Positions 17,503 through 26,552 of a stretch of 64,000 nt of DNA are shown piece after piece; the stretch's first letter is position 1; each line of letters opens with the position of its first letter. Position numbers and translations under genes: made by a program. The notes under the pieces were generated by a model that saw nothing but the letters and a program-made list of their open reading frames with translations, had not been told where the DNA came from and ran no database searches. The stretch is from RGIG6919 sp045531905 (lineage in GTDB: Bacteria > Bacillota > Clostridia > Lachnospirales > Lachnospiraceae). Location: NCBI GenBank assembly GCA_045531905.1, contig JAZSEY010000003.1, forward strand, positions 1-64,000. The letters are read 5' to 3'.

Positions 17503-18777
17503 ATGACGAATTACAATGTGTATAACTACTACAGCATGGCATATTTGCCTAAAACTGACAGCAAGTACCACACACACAAATCCAAAGAATTAAAAAATCT
17601 ATATCAAAGCATGGTTCGCCATAACAAGCAGTCCCCTCTGTACAAGTTTAACCTGTCGGCGGAGACTCAGGACTATGCACTTAGCATTAAAGATGCTGCT
17701 ATTGACTTAAAAAACATTTCCAGCTTCTTAAGTGATGACACAGATACTGTTTTTAATCAAAAGATATTTGCATCTTCTGACGAAAGCGTATTGAATGCAA
17801 GAATTACCACCGATGATTATGATAAGGCGCCAGATAATTTGAACATCCAAGTAAAACAACTGGCTAACAATCAGGTCAACGAAGGTAATTATATCACATC
17901 AAAATCTAAAACCCTGGCGAGCGGCACATACGACGTAAAACTTGCAACCAGTAAGAGCGAATTTATGTTTACTGTAAAGGTAGATGCTTCTGTGCAGAAC
18001 ATTGATGTGCAACGCAGTTTAGCCAATGCCATTAACCAGAACCATACAGGACTAAAGGCTACGGTAGTTGCTAACACCACCGGACAAAGTGCTTTGAATA
18101 TTGAATCACAGATGACAGGTAAGGGCGCATTGTTTAGTGACTTGCAATTTGCTTTCACTGAGAACAATCCGGATCAACCACTTGTGGAGCTTCTTGGATT
18201 GAATCAAATCAAACAGATGCCAAGCAATTCTGCATTTTCAATTAACGGACAGGAACATGGTTCTGCTACGAATAACATTTCTATCAACAATGTGGTTGAG
18301 GTGGATTTGTTGCAAGTTTCTGATGAACCGGTTAGTATTAGCATGGTACCTGATACAGATGAGATTCTCAAAAAGGTACACGACTTTGTCGATTCTTATA
18401 ACCATTTAATTAAGCTTGCCAACGACAACATGGACAATCAAAAGAGCGCAAGAAAGCTTTTGACTGACATTTCACGCATTACCAGATATCACGCAAGTGC
18501 ACTGGAGGCTAATGGCCTAAAGGTGAATGCCGAGGGTTATATCGAAACCGAAGAAGCGTTGTTGGTTCAAAGCGCTAAGAATGGCGAGTTCAAATCACTA
18601 TTTAACGACATCTCAGACTTCCAAACAGAAGTTATGAAAACCACAGACCAATTAAATATGGACCCACTGGCTTACGTGGATAAGGTCATAGTTACTTATC
18701 CGAATACAGCCAAGAGTTTACCTAATCCATACGTGCCATCCATGTACAGCGGTTTATTGTTCAATGGATACGCATAA
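17503..18777 (+). CDS. FliD-like (flagellar hook-associated protein 2 family) protein
   Basis: This 424-aa protein resembles the flagellar filament cap FliD. Residues near 110-130 read NLNIQVKQLANNQV, like the FliD N domain, and the region near 245-310 has FSINGQEHGSATNNISI followed by PVSISMVPDTDEILKKVHDF and VDSYNHLIKLAND, like the FliD C domain. It lacks the usual N-terminal D0 helix motif and starts with a Tyr-rich stretch instead. There is no signal peptide. No flagellar gene surrounds it. It has its own promoter, an AAGGAGGGG ribosome binding site and a strong terminator. It may be an orphan flagellar gene or a repurposed relative. Confidence 0.78.
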   Translation: MTNYNVYNYYSMAYLPKTDSKYHTHKSKELKNLYQSMVRHNKQSPLYKFNLSAETQDYALSIKDAAIDLKNISSFLSDDTDTVFNQKIFASSDESVLNARITTDDYDKAPDNLNIQVKQLANNQVNEGNYITSKSKTLASGTYDVKLATSKSEFMFTVKVDASVQNIDVQRSLANAINQNHTGLKATVVANTTGQSALNIESQMTGKGALFSDLQFAFTENNPDQPLVELLGLNQIKQMPSNSAFSINGQEHGSATNNISINNVVEVDLLQVSDEPVSISMVPDTDEILKKVHDFVDSYNHLIKLANDNMDNQKSARKLLTDISRITRYHASALEANGLKVNAEGYIETEEALLVQSAKNGEFKSLFNDISDFQTEVMKTTDQLNMDPLAYVDKVIVTYPNTAKSLPNPYVPSMYSGLLFNGYA

Positions 18778-18783
18778 AAAGAT

Positions 18784-18818
18784 AAAGAGGATAGTTCGCA
18801 ACGAACTATCCTCTTTTT
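18784..18818. terminator. Bidirectional terminator
   Basis: A perfect 15-bp stem (18784-18798 with 18802-18816) has a CAA loop, with A residues on one side and T residues on the other. It ends both the FliD-like gene on the plus strand and the convergent small gene at 18828 on the minus strand. Confidence 0.92.
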
Positions 18819-18827
18819 ATTTATGTA

Positions 18828-19208
18828 TCATTTACTAAAATCACCTAGCAAAGCTTGCTTGGATGCTTTTTCTAGGGTCTTTAAAAATGGAAGGAAGTCT
18901 TTTTCTAAACACCGAGCAATCTGGGCATCTTCTGCCGACTTTAATGCAACGCCCAAATTATTCACCGCAGAAGTCATCTGCTTCTTATCGATTACTGAAC
19001 GGTCAGCATTCACTAATTTTTCACAATAGTTATACATCTCTATTTCCCAGTTGATTCCCAAAATCACAAGATTCAAAATCTCACCGGTATCCTGCTTTCT
19101 TCCATTGCGAAGTTCAGAAATAATATCCTCCACCACAGGAAGTAATTTTTGACTATAATAAACGACTTCACGAAGTCCTTTCATTTGTAAATTTAAATAA
19201 TCATCCAT
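18828..19208 (-). CDS. Small helical protein of unknown function
   Basis: This 126-aa protein has no signal peptide, membrane segment or motif I recognise. Charged and hydrophobic residues alternate as in a helical bundle, for example EVVYYSQKLLPVVEDIISEL near the N terminus. A GGAGG site lies 7 bases before the ATG. It converges on the FliD-like gene and shares its terminator. Flagellar cap proteins often have small helical chaperones (FliT type), so a partner role is conceivable. That is inference from position and size only. Confidence 0.7.
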   Translation of the reverse strand: MDDYLNLQMKGLREVVYYSQKLLPVVEDIISELRNGRKQDTGEILNLVILGINWEIEMYNYCEKLVNADRSVIDKKQMTSAVNNLGVALKSAEDAQIARCLEKDFLPFLKTLEKASKQALLGDFSK

Positions 19209-19363
19209 TTCGTAACCTCCGTCTTTACGTTCCTATCATTTATAGTACTCTAATTTTATTTCATTTTCAACAGAATAATGGGATTTCTTAATTGCCTTTT
19301 CACTCAATAAGGAATATAATGCTTTTCATAAATAAGCATTCCTACTCGCAGGAGGATAATATT

Positions 19364-20725
19364 ATGAATATAGTTATTGTAGGACTTGGCAAAGTCGGTT
19401 CCAACGTGGCCAAACAACTATCCGCAGAAGGATACGACATCACGTTAATCGATTCCAACCCAAATGTTTTAGAAAAAGTAATTCAACGTTACGATTCTAT
19501 TGCTGTTACTGGCAACGGTGCCAATTTAGGAGTATTGCGAGAAGCCGGCGTTGCAAATGCTGATTTGCTCATTGCCGTAGCAAATGCTGACGAAGTGAAT
19601 CTGTTATGCTGTATGGCCGCACGCAAAATTAACCCCAAAATTCACACGATTGCACGTATTCGTAATCCCGAATACTATGAACAGGTCTACGAAATGCGAG
19701 ACGCATTCGGACTTTCACTTACGGTAAATCCAGAACGTCAGGCTGCTCACAAAATCGAGCGATTGATTAAATTTCCAGGATTCTTAAAACGTGATTCGTT
19801 CGCAAAAGACAGAGTTGAAATTGTCGAACTTAAAATTGAGGAAGATAGCAATTTAAACGGAATTGCTCTTATGGATTTAAACAACATTATCAAATGTCAG
19901 GTGCTGGTATGCACCGTTCTTAGAGACGGACATGCCATCATGCCTGACGGACAATTTGTATTAAAGGCAAATGATAGAATTTTTGCAACTGCACCTACAA
20001 ATGAACTTGCAGAACTGCTAAAGAATCTGCATATTATCACTCATAAGATTAAAAAAGTACTAATAGTAGGCGGTGGCAGAATCAGTTATTACCTCGCCCA
20101 AAATCTACTCAAAAACAAAATTTGTGTGCAGATTGTAGAACAAAATCATAATCGCTGTATCGAACTTGCCTCACTACTCCCAGACGCAGATATTATTGAA
20201 GGAGACGCAAGTAGCCACGCTACTCTGCAGGAAAGTGGTATGTCTGATTGTGATGCCATGATTTCTTTGACCGGCTTGGACGAAATGAACATCGTCATTT
20301 CACTCTTTGCTACAGACCAGCAAGTACCTTTGGTTATCACAAAATTGGGGCACTCTGATGACATGGCAATTTTAGACCGCCTTCCAATCGGAAGCATTGT
20401 ATGTCCTAAAGAGCTTAGTTGCAACACTATCGTCCGTTATGTACGGGCTATGAAGAATCAATCTGGTGCTGCAGTTTCTGTACATTCCATCGCATCCGGA
20501 CAAGCAGAGGCCGTAGAGTTTCTAGTTGATGAAACAGCCAAATATTGCAAAATTCCTTTGAAGGACGTTAAGATTAAGAAAAATGTATTGATTGCTTGTA
20601 TCACACACAACGGAAAAGTAATAATCCCAAATGGAGATTCCTTTTTCCAGACAGGAGATACCGTTGTGGCAGTAACAAATTCCAGCACCGTTCTTTTGCA
20701 ACTGAATGACATTTTCGAAATATAA
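19364..20725 (+). CDS. trkA: Trk system potassium transporter, TrkA subunit
   Basis: This 453-aa cytoplasmic regulator holds two RCK units, each a Rossmann NAD/ATP-binding domain followed by a ligand-sensing domain. The first starts NIVIVGLGKVGSNVAKQL and the second, near residue 230, KKVLIVGGGRISYYLAQNL. The ATG at 19364 has GCAGGAGG upstream; longer in-frame starts run into that site. It gates the TrkH channel encoded 11 bases downstream, so the pair forms one potassium uptake system. Confidence 0.95.
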   Translation: MNIVIVGLGKVGSNVAKQLSAEGYDITLIDSNPNVLEKVIQRYDSIAVTGNGANLGVLREAGVANADLLIAVANADEVNLLCCMAARKINPKIHTIARIRNPEYYEQVYEMRDAFGLSLTVNPERQAAHKIERLIKFPGFLKRDSFAKDRVEIVELKIEEDSNLNGIALMDLNNIIKCQVLVCTVLRDGHAIMPDGQFVLKANDRIFATAPTNELAELLKNLHIITHKIKKVLIVGGGRISYYLAQNLLKNKICVQIVEQNHNRCIELASLLPDADIIEGDASSHATLQESGMSDCDAMISLTGLDEMNIVISLFATDQQVPLVITKLGHSDDMAILDRLPIGSIVCPKELSCNTIVRYVRAMKNQSGAAVSVHSIASGQAEAVEFLVDETAKYCKIPLKDVKIKKNVLIACITHNGKVIIPNGDSFFQTGDTVVAVTNSSTVLLQLNDIFEI

Positions 20726-20736
20726 GGAGAACTATT

Positions 20737-22200
20737 ATGAATTATAAAATGATAGGCCGTATCCTTGCACAAATCCTGGCTCTAGAAGCCGCACTAATGA
20801 CCCCAGCATTGGCCTTAGCGATTTATGACAGAAATCAACGGGTAGTTTTCAGTTTTTTCGCCACAATTGGCATCATTTTGGTTATCGCGTCAATAATGTG
20901 GGTATATTGCAAGAACGCTAAACGAATCTTTTACGCCCGAGAAGGCTATGTATGTGCTGGTGGTTGCTGGATTGTAATGAGTATTCTCGGTTGTTTACCA
21001 TTTTACTTTTCCGGTGAAATTCCAAAATACATCGATGCATTGTTTGAAATCGTTTCCGGCTTTACAACGACCGGCGCTACTATTATGCCAGATGTAGAAA
21101 TTATGTCTCGCGGCTCTATGCTTTGGCGATGCTTCAGCCACTGGATTGGTGGAATGGGAGTTTTAGTGTTGTTGTTGGCAGTCATGTCCGGTGGCGGACA
21201 AAATAACGGCTTCACTCTTCACATTTTACGAGCAGAAAGCCCTGGACCAAATGTAGGAAAATTAGTACCCAAAATGCGCCAGACTGCAATTATACTATAT
21301 GCGCTATACTTCGTTTTGACTATTTTGTGCTTCTTCTTTTTAATAGCAGGTGACATGCACTGGTTTGATGCACTTTGTACAGCCTTTGGCACTGCGGGAA
21401 CTGGTGGTTTTGGAGTAAAAAATGACAGTCTTGCAAGCTACAGTCCATATATTCAAAATGTATGTACTATATTCATGCTATTGTTTGGTGTAAATTTCAG
21501 TTGTTATTATCTATTGCTCATCAAACAATTTAAAAGCGTTTTTAAAGATGAAGAATTAAGATTATATATCTTAACAGTAGTTGTTAGCATCACACTCATT
21601 ACAATCAATTTGGGCAACTACTATGAAACACTAGCAGAGACAATTCGACATTCCGCTTTTCAAGTTGCTAGTATCATGACTACCACCGGTTTCGCTACAA
21701 CTGACTTTGATTTGTGGCCAAATTTTTCAAAAAGTATTCTTATGTGCCTAATGCTATCCGGTGCCTGTGCCGGCAGTACCGGCGGTGGTTTTAAGTTCAT
21801 CAGAATCATTCTCCTCTTTAAATCCTTAAAAAGAGGGTTACAAAAAGCATTAAACCCGAAAAAAGTACAGGTTGTTACTATCAATAAATCTACAATTAGC
21901 GAAAATGTGATTACTGGAACACAAATTTATTTAACAATATATGTCATTATTATGATTACAAGTTTTCTGGTTATTTCCACTGATGGATTTTCAATGCTTA
22001 CCAATATGTCAGCAGTGAATGCCTGTTTTAACAATATCGGTCCTGGCTTCGATAGTGTCGGTCCCGTATGCAATTATGCCGGCTATTCTACATTATCGAA
22101 AATAGTATTAATTTTCGATATGTTAGCCGGACGTTTAGAAATTCTTCCTATCATTTTCCTGCTATCCATTAGCACTTGGAAAAGAAAGAATGTGGCATAA
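20737..22200 (+). CDS. trkH: Trk system potassium transporter, TrkH channel subunit
   Basis: This 487-aa polytopic membrane protein forms the K+ pore. Four pore-loop repeats are visible: SGFTTTGATIM, GTAGTGGFGVK, MTTTGFATTDF and NIGPGFDSVGP, each carrying the selectivity-filter glycine. Also seen are SHWIGGMGVLVL and CAGSTGGGFKFIR, typical of TrkH. An AAGGAGA site precedes the ATG, and trkA lies just upstream. The gene ends at a strong terminator. Confidence 0.95.
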   Translation: MNYKMIGRILAQILALEAALMTPALALAIYDRNQRVVFSFFATIGIILVIASIMWVYCKNAKRIFYAREGYVCAGGCWIVMSILGCLPFYFSGEIPKYIDALFEIVSGFTTTGATIMPDVEIMSRGSMLWRCFSHWIGGMGVLVLLLAVMSGGGQNNGFTLHILRAESPGPNVGKLVPKMRQTAIILYALYFVLTILCFFFLIAGDMHWFDALCTAFGTAGTGGFGVKNDSLASYSPYIQNVCTIFMLLFGVNFSCYYLLLIKQFKSVFKDEELRLYILTVVVSITLITINLGNYYETLAETIRHSAFQVASIMTTTGFATTDFDLWPNFSKSILMCLMLSGACAGSTGGGFKFIRIILLFKSLKRGLQKALNPKKVQVVTINKSTISENVITGTQIYLTIYVIIMITSFLVISTDGFSMLTNMSAVNACFNNIGPGFDSVGPVCNYAGYSTLSKIVLIFDMLAGRLEILPIIFLLSISTWKRKNVA

Positions 22201-22210
22201 CAACAAAAAG

Positions 22211-22249
22211 GCCGTTGCACAAAGAAAATTCTTTGCGCAACGGCTTTTT
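22211..22249. terminator. Bidirectional terminator after trkH
   Basis: A 14-bp stem with one mismatch, GCCGTTGC-CAAAG (22211-22224) with CTTTG-GCAACGGC (22231-22244), has a 6-base loop. A residues lie before it and TTTTT after it. It ends trkAH and also lies just beyond the stop of the convergent SCP2-tail gene. Confidence 0.92.
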
Positions 22250-22265
22250 ATCTATATATCTGTTT

Positions 22266-22772
22266 TTATTTCTCTGTCTTCTTTGCAGCAGTTTTCTTTG
22301 CTGTTGTTGTCTTAGTAGCAGTCTTCTTCTCTGCTGGCTTAACAGCCTCTTTCTTTACTGCTGGCTTTTTTGCTGCTGGCTTAGCAGTTTCTTTCTTTGC
22401 TGCCGGCTTCTTTGCAGTAGTCTTCTTTGCAGCAGCCTTCTTAGCTGGCTTCTTAGTAACAACCTTCTGCAATAATAAAGCCTTGTCTAAGTTACCCTCA
22501 GCCTTTAACTCGCCTGATAAATAAGCCTTAACCATATCAGCCTTACCCTCAGTTACCTTCTGTAACATATCTGCAGTTGTTGTTACAATTACGTCTCTAT
22601 CATAATACTCATAAGGCTCAATAACTACCTTGCCATCAACGATCTCTAAATAGAAAGCGCCTTCAGCTTCGCCCTGAATATTGAACTGAATTGCAACATG
22701 CTCCTTAACCTTGCTGGCATCAGCATCTGCATAAATCTCTCTTGCCTTCTGCACTAATTCTTCGTATGTCAT
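22266..22772 (-). CDS. SCP2-like domain protein with Lys/Ala/Pro-rich tail
   Basis: This 168-aa protein has two parts. Residues 1-105 look like an SCP2 sterol-carrier-type lipid-binding fold (IQFNIQGEAEGAFYLEIVDG, then VTTTADMLQKVTEGKAD and YLSGELKAEGNLDKALLL). Residues 107-168 are almost only Lys, Ala, Pro, Thr and Glu in PAKK/AAKK repeats, like histone H1 or bacterial HU-type tails. The tail is strongly basic and probably disordered, and could bind nucleic acid or acidic polymer. The ligand is unknown. AAGGAG lies 9 bases before the ATG. Single-gene unit. Confidence 0.82.
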   Translation of the reverse strand: MTYEELVQKAREIYADADASKVKEHVAIQFNIQGEAEGAFYLEIVDGKVVIEPYEYYDRDVIVTTTADMLQKVTEGKADMVKAYLSGELKAEGNLDKALLLQKVVTKKPAKKAAAKKTTAKKPAAKKETAKPAAKKPAVKKEAVKPAEKKTATKTTTAKKTAAKKTEK

Positions 22773-22881
22773 TTCATTACTCTCCTTTTTATACGAACTT
22801 GATAATCAACATTTATCTTTATAAAGGTTTTTTCCATTTATGTCAATACATTTTTGCAATAATCGACGTTTGTTTAAAATT

Positions 22882-23637
22882 TTATACAAAAAACAGTGCA
22901 ATCGGTGATGCAATGAGTAGACCCAATATACCCCAATAGGTGCATTCCGCATATTGAGAAAATAACCATTCAATCAATCGTGCCACCACAAATATTCCAA
23001 TTATGATTCCAACACCAAAGGGGAATAAATACAGAATATTCTGCAACAATACTGCAGATTCCCACTTCATAAACGCTATTATGGTAGACTTAATTAAATT
23101 TAACAACGGATAATAGTACCCTAACAACATCAATAATACAGAACCGCTAATTCCCGGTATGATGAGCGTTGCGGATGACAATATTCCAATCAATAGCAAC
23201 ACCGCAAATCCCCACACGCTAATTGACAAATGCACCGCATCCCCACCAAGACCATTCAGCATCGGAATCGTTAACGTAAACGCGAACATACAAAAAGCGC
23301 ATAGAATATGACTTTTGCGCACCACACTATTCTTGACGTTTTTATATATGTTCGGCACGCCACTTAGCATCAATATACAAAACAGGATATTTATTGGAAC
23401 AGGGTATTTTTCATACAAATATTCCAGTCCAAATACACTACTAACGAAAGCAATCCCCACTCCGACTGCAATGGGAAACATAAAAACAATTGTCTTTCGA
23501 AATTCTGTAAACACATGGTTAATGCAATAAATCAACTTGTCATAAATTCCCATAGAAATTGCCAGTGTTCCACCACTAATTCCCGGCAAAACACTGGCAA
23601 ATCCAATTATCATTCCCTTAATGATATTCTGTATCAA
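22882..23637 (-). CDS. popT: DUF368 polyprenyl-phosphate transporter (PopT family)
   Basis: This 251-aa polytopic membrane protein belongs to the DUF368 family. The hallmark repeats FASVLPGISGGTLAISMG near residue 13 and LIIPGISGSVLLMLLGYYY near residue 157 are present. PopT members have been shown in other Gram-positive bacteria to return undecaprenyl phosphate to the cytoplasmic face for reuse in cell wall synthesis; the same role here is by family. The start is TTG (23635-23637) with AGGAGA about 7 bases upstream. It lies 41 bases after the Na/Pi cotransporter gene and is probably co-transcribed. Confidence 0.88.
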   Translation of the reverse strand: MIQNIIKGMIIGFASVLPGISGGTLAISMGIYDKLIYCINHVFTEFRKTIVFMFPIAVGVGIAFVSSVFGLEYLYEKYPVPINILFCILMLSGVPNIYKNVKNSVVRKSHILCAFCMFAFTLTIPMLNGLGGDAVHLSISVWGFAVLLLIGILSSATLIIPGISGSVLLMLLGYYYPLLNLIKSTIIAFMKWESAVLLQNILYLFPFGVGIIIGIFVVARLIEWLFSQYAECTYWGILGLLIASPIALFFV

Positions 23638-23678
23638 TGATTGTCTCCTTCATCTTTTATAGATTCTGACAACCTCGT

Positions 23679-25316
23679 CTATTTTCCTAATGCAACTTTT
23701 GTGATTTCATCTGCAATATTCAATGCATGGTCACCAATTCTCTCAAAGTCCGTAAGCATCTCCGAGAAGAATACACTACCTTCATCTGTACAGGTTCCCT
23801 TCTGTAATCTTCCGAACATGCTATTTCTGAAATCCTTGGTCATGTCATCAATCTTCTGTTCCTTTGCAGCAATCTTACCATGCCATTCAATCACATCATC
23901 TGGATTAGAAAGCAACAAGTCAAAGAGCTTATCACAAATTTTCTGCATCTGCTCAATCTCTTCCATCGCTGTATCAGAGAACTTGATATTTTTCTGCTCA
24001 ATCATTTTGGAATAACCGGCGATATTAATCGCATGGTCACCAATTCTTTCTACATTACTTGTAATAGAGAAATAAGAGTTAAACACCTGACTACCTCTGG
24101 TTGTGGTCTCATGTGCAACCGCTTTTGTGATGTATTTTGAAATCTCTTTGTTAAGATAGTCGATATAATTCTCACGCTTATCCATAGAAACCATCTGTGC
24201 CACATTTTTTCCAGAGAATACATCAAATGCATCATGCACATTATCCTTTGCCATATCAAGCATACGCAAAATTTCTTTTTTGGTACCATCCTGACTAACC
24301 GCAGACACACCCAATTTTTCCACATTCATAAAACCGATGTACAACATACGGTGGATATCTTCCATATCCTTTGCATCATCTCTATCTGGCAAAATCTTCT
24401 GTGCTAATTTCACAAGCAATGTTCCAATAGGTATCAACAGCAATGTAGTTACCACATTGAACATCGTATGCAGATTCGCAATTTGCCCTGGGACATTTGA
24501 CGGAGTCCAACCCTCTACCATACTGATAATTGGTGTTACTAAACAAAGAGTTGTAAAAATAATGGTACCAATTACATTAAAGGAGATATGCATAACGGTT
24601 GTTCTCTTCGCATTACGATTCGCACCAAAGGATGCTAACAACGCTGTCACACAAGTACCAATATTCTGACCGAACAAAACAAACGCTGCCTGCTTTAATC
24701 CAATAACACCACCACTGGCCAACGCCTGTAAAATACCTACAGAAGCAGATGATGACTGAATTAATGCAGTAAAGATTGTACCAGCTAAAATACCAATAAT
24801 CGGATTCTCAAAGTTACTTATGATGTCAATAAATGTTTTTGATTCACGAAGTGGCATCATCGCTGCACTCATCATATCCATACCAATAAACAGTATTCCA
24901 AGTCCTGCAAAAATAGACCCAACATGCTGCACTTTGATATTTTTCACAAATACCACAGAAGCTACACCAAGAAATGCGATTAATGGCGCGATTGCTCCCA
25001 CATCCAACGCAATCAACTGTCCTGTAATGGTAGTACCGATATTGGCACCCATGATAATCCAAACCGCCTGATTAAGTGTCATCATACCTGAGTTAACGAA
25101 ACCAACCACCATAACGGTAGTCGCAGATGAAGACTGAATAACAGCAGTTATTACCGCACCTACTAATACAGCAACTAATCTGTTTGCTGTTAATTTTTCT
25201 AAAATCTCCTTCATCTTGTTACCGGCTGCTGACTCCAAACCGGTACTCATCATTTGCATACCATATAAGAATAATGCTAATCCACCAAGCATGCCCATAA
25301 TGTCTGTCATTGTCAT
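23679..25316 (-). CDS. Na/Pi cotransporter family protein with PhoU-like domain
   Basis: This 545-aa protein has two inverted Na_Pi_cotrans repeats, each with the signature QSSSA (residue 61, and again near residue 187 in IQSSSASVG). A cytoplasmic PhoU-like helical domain follows from about residue 345 to the end (NVERIGDHAINIAG and DFERIGDHALNIAD repeats). It should import phosphate with sodium; the fused PhoU part suggests regulation by phosphate status. GAGGA lies about 9 bases before the ATG. The popT gene follows. Confidence 0.9.
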   Translation of the reverse strand: MTMTDIMGMLGGLALFLYGMQMMSTGLESAAGNKMKEILEKLTANRLVAVLVGAVITAVIQSSSATTVMVVGFVNSGMMTLNQAVWIIMGANIGTTITGQLIALDVGAIAPLIAFLGVASVVFVKNIKVQHVGSIFAGLGILFIGMDMMSAAMMPLRESKTFIDIISNFENPIIGILAGTIFTALIQSSSASVGILQALASGGVIGLKQAAFVLFGQNIGTCVTALLASFGANRNAKRTTVMHISFNVIGTIIFTTLCLVTPIISMVEGWTPSNVPGQIANLHTMFNVVTTLLLIPIGTLLVKLAQKILPDRDDAKDMEDIHRMLYIGFMNVEKLGVSAVSQDGTKKEILRMLDMAKDNVHDAFDVFSGKNVAQMVSMDKRENYIDYLNKEISKYITKAVAHETTTRGSQVFNSYFSITSNVERIGDHAINIAGYSKMIEQKNIKFSDTAMEEIEQMQKICDKLFDLLLSNPDDVIEWHGKIAAKEQKIDDMTKDFRNSMFGRLQKGTCTDEGSVFFSEMLTDFERIGDHALNIADEITKVALGK

Positions 25317-25414
25317 AATTTTGTTTTCCTCTCTCTTCTTAAGTTATCATCATTTTAGTGTCATCTATATTATGCTTTCTTGAAGCGAATTGTTTTATTC
25401 ACTCTCCCTATCTG

Positions 25415-25431
25415 TACCATAAAAGATGGTA
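25415..25431. promoter_or_regulatory. Palindrome upstream of the Na/Pi cotransporter
   Basis: TACCAT and ATGGTA are perfect 6-base arms with a 5-base spacer, about 100 bases before the start of the Na/Pi gene. It could be an operator. It is short and may be chance in A/T-rich DNA. Confidence 0.3.
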
Positions 25432-25511
25432 TAAAAGCAAGCCCTAAAATGCAAAGTTTTTATAAATTTTAGAATAGTATGACAAAAGTTGCGCACAATG
25501 ACTAAATGAAA

Positions 25512-25536
25512 CAGGCAGGGAAACTTTCCCTACCTG
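25512..25536 (-). terminator. Hairpin terminator of the envelope operon
   Basis: CAGG-AGGGAAA (25512-25523) pairs with TTTCCCT-CCTG (25525-25536) apart from one mismatch, 33 bases beyond the last gene of the 25.5-31.5 kb operon. On the minus strand it is followed by TGTTTCATTT, a weak T run, so this is a probable rather than certain terminator. Confidence 0.6.
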
Positions 25537-25568
25537 CTTCACGAGTTTTGTATGTAACATAAATAAAT

Positions 25569-26102
25569 TTAGAACATTTTTTCTTTACGCAATATGATAA
25601 TAGTGCTGATAATATCTAATACCGGTATCAGCTGTAATAGATTATGTATCCCTGAAATATCAATGTCTTTCTCACGCTTTAAGTATTTGATATATGTATG
25701 TCCTATCAAACCGCTCATCACAATCATAGTGCAGGTGAATACTATCGGAATAGGAACCAGAAAAATCGCGAACCCACGGGAAGCTCCTACCAATATTCCC
25801 CATGCGAAAACACTATAAGCAAAGTTTAATATATAGAATGGAATCGTGGCTAACTTTAGCAGTTTCCAACCCTTTTTCACGTTTTCATGCTCACCCTGCT
25901 TGCCGGCTATTTTTGCGCAAACTACTGACACGCCACCAATAATCAAAACAACCAAGCATTCCACAATAATGCCATATAATATATACTTCATCAATATGCC
26001 GGTAAGATCCGAATCCTTTAAAATAATTGGCACCAATATGATAGAAATACACCATAAAAGGTGAAGGTAAATTCCGACTAAAAACGCTCTTGCACTTTTC
26101 AT
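25569..26102 (-). CDS. Small multi-pass membrane protein, unknown function
   Basis: This 177-aa protein shows about four or five hydrophobic segments (near residues 7-27, 40-62, 80-105, 112-140, 155-170) and no motif I recognise. The ATG at 26100-26102 overlaps the stop of the previous gene as ATGA, which implies translational coupling; GGGG lies 8 bases before it. It is the last gene of an eight-gene operon reading down from 31502. It may belong to the DUF6652-type membrane proteins, but I cannot confirm this. Confidence 0.75.
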   Translation of the reverse strand: MKSARAFLVGIYLHLLWCISIILVPIILKDSDLTGILMKYILYGIIVECLVVLIIGGVSVVCAKIAGKQGEHENVKKGWKLLKLATIPFYILNFAYSVFAWGILVGASRGFAIFLVPIPIVFTCTMIVMSGLIGHTYIKYLKREKDIDISGIHNLLQLIPVLDIISTIIILRKEKMF

Positions 26103-26551
26103 GATATCAGCCCCATTTCTGCACAAACCGCTAATGCGATACCAAATATGAGGCCTAGCGTCCAACCAATTGCCATTTCTGATGACCAATAAAGCATATT
26201 CATTTCCAGAACATCCCAGTTGCCATCTTTGTCATAACTAATACAAACCGGTATCATATCTCCCGGCTTTTTGCGTCTGCTACGAACCACTGCATTTTTA
26301 ATGTGTTCCTCACCTTCCCACTCAAAGGAAACCTTGTACTCACCATATTTTGAGTATCTGGTAACACCAGGTGTCACGCTGCCTGTAGCATGTTCTTTGT
26401 CGCCTACATATTCAATCACTTTTCCCTGGATATGGGTTCCCTTTTTGTAATCAGAACGATAGCCAAGCCAAAGCAACATAAAACCTGCGTATACAATCAG
26501 CAGTATTATAACCAAAATACCTACCACAATCCATGCGATAATATCTCCCAT
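26099..26551 (-). CDS. DUF3592-like membrane protein
   Basis: This 150-aa protein has a membrane helix near residues 5-30, a soluble beta-rich domain (GKVIEYVGDKEHATG to YKVSFEWEGEEHIKNAVV, then KPGDMIPVCISYD) and a C-terminal membrane helix near 128-148. The middle part resembles the extracytoplasmic domain of DUF3592 proteins, whose function is unknown. It starts 1 base after the upstream gene ends and its stop overlaps the next start, so it is tightly coupled. Confidence 0.72.
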   Translation of the reverse strand: MGDIIAWIVVGILVIILLIVYAGFMLLWLGYRSDYKKGTHIQGKVIEYVGDKEHATGSVTPGVTRYSKYGEYKVSFEWEGEEHIKNAVVRSRRKKPGDMIPVCISYDKDGNWDVLEMNMLYWSSEMAIGWTLGLIFGIALAVCAEMGLIS

Positions 26552-26552
26552 T

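Noticed and set aside
22176..22475. Cys/Leu-rich frame opposite the SCP2 tail
   Set aside because: It is the complement of the AAG/GCT-rich tail repeats and spans the trkH terminator.
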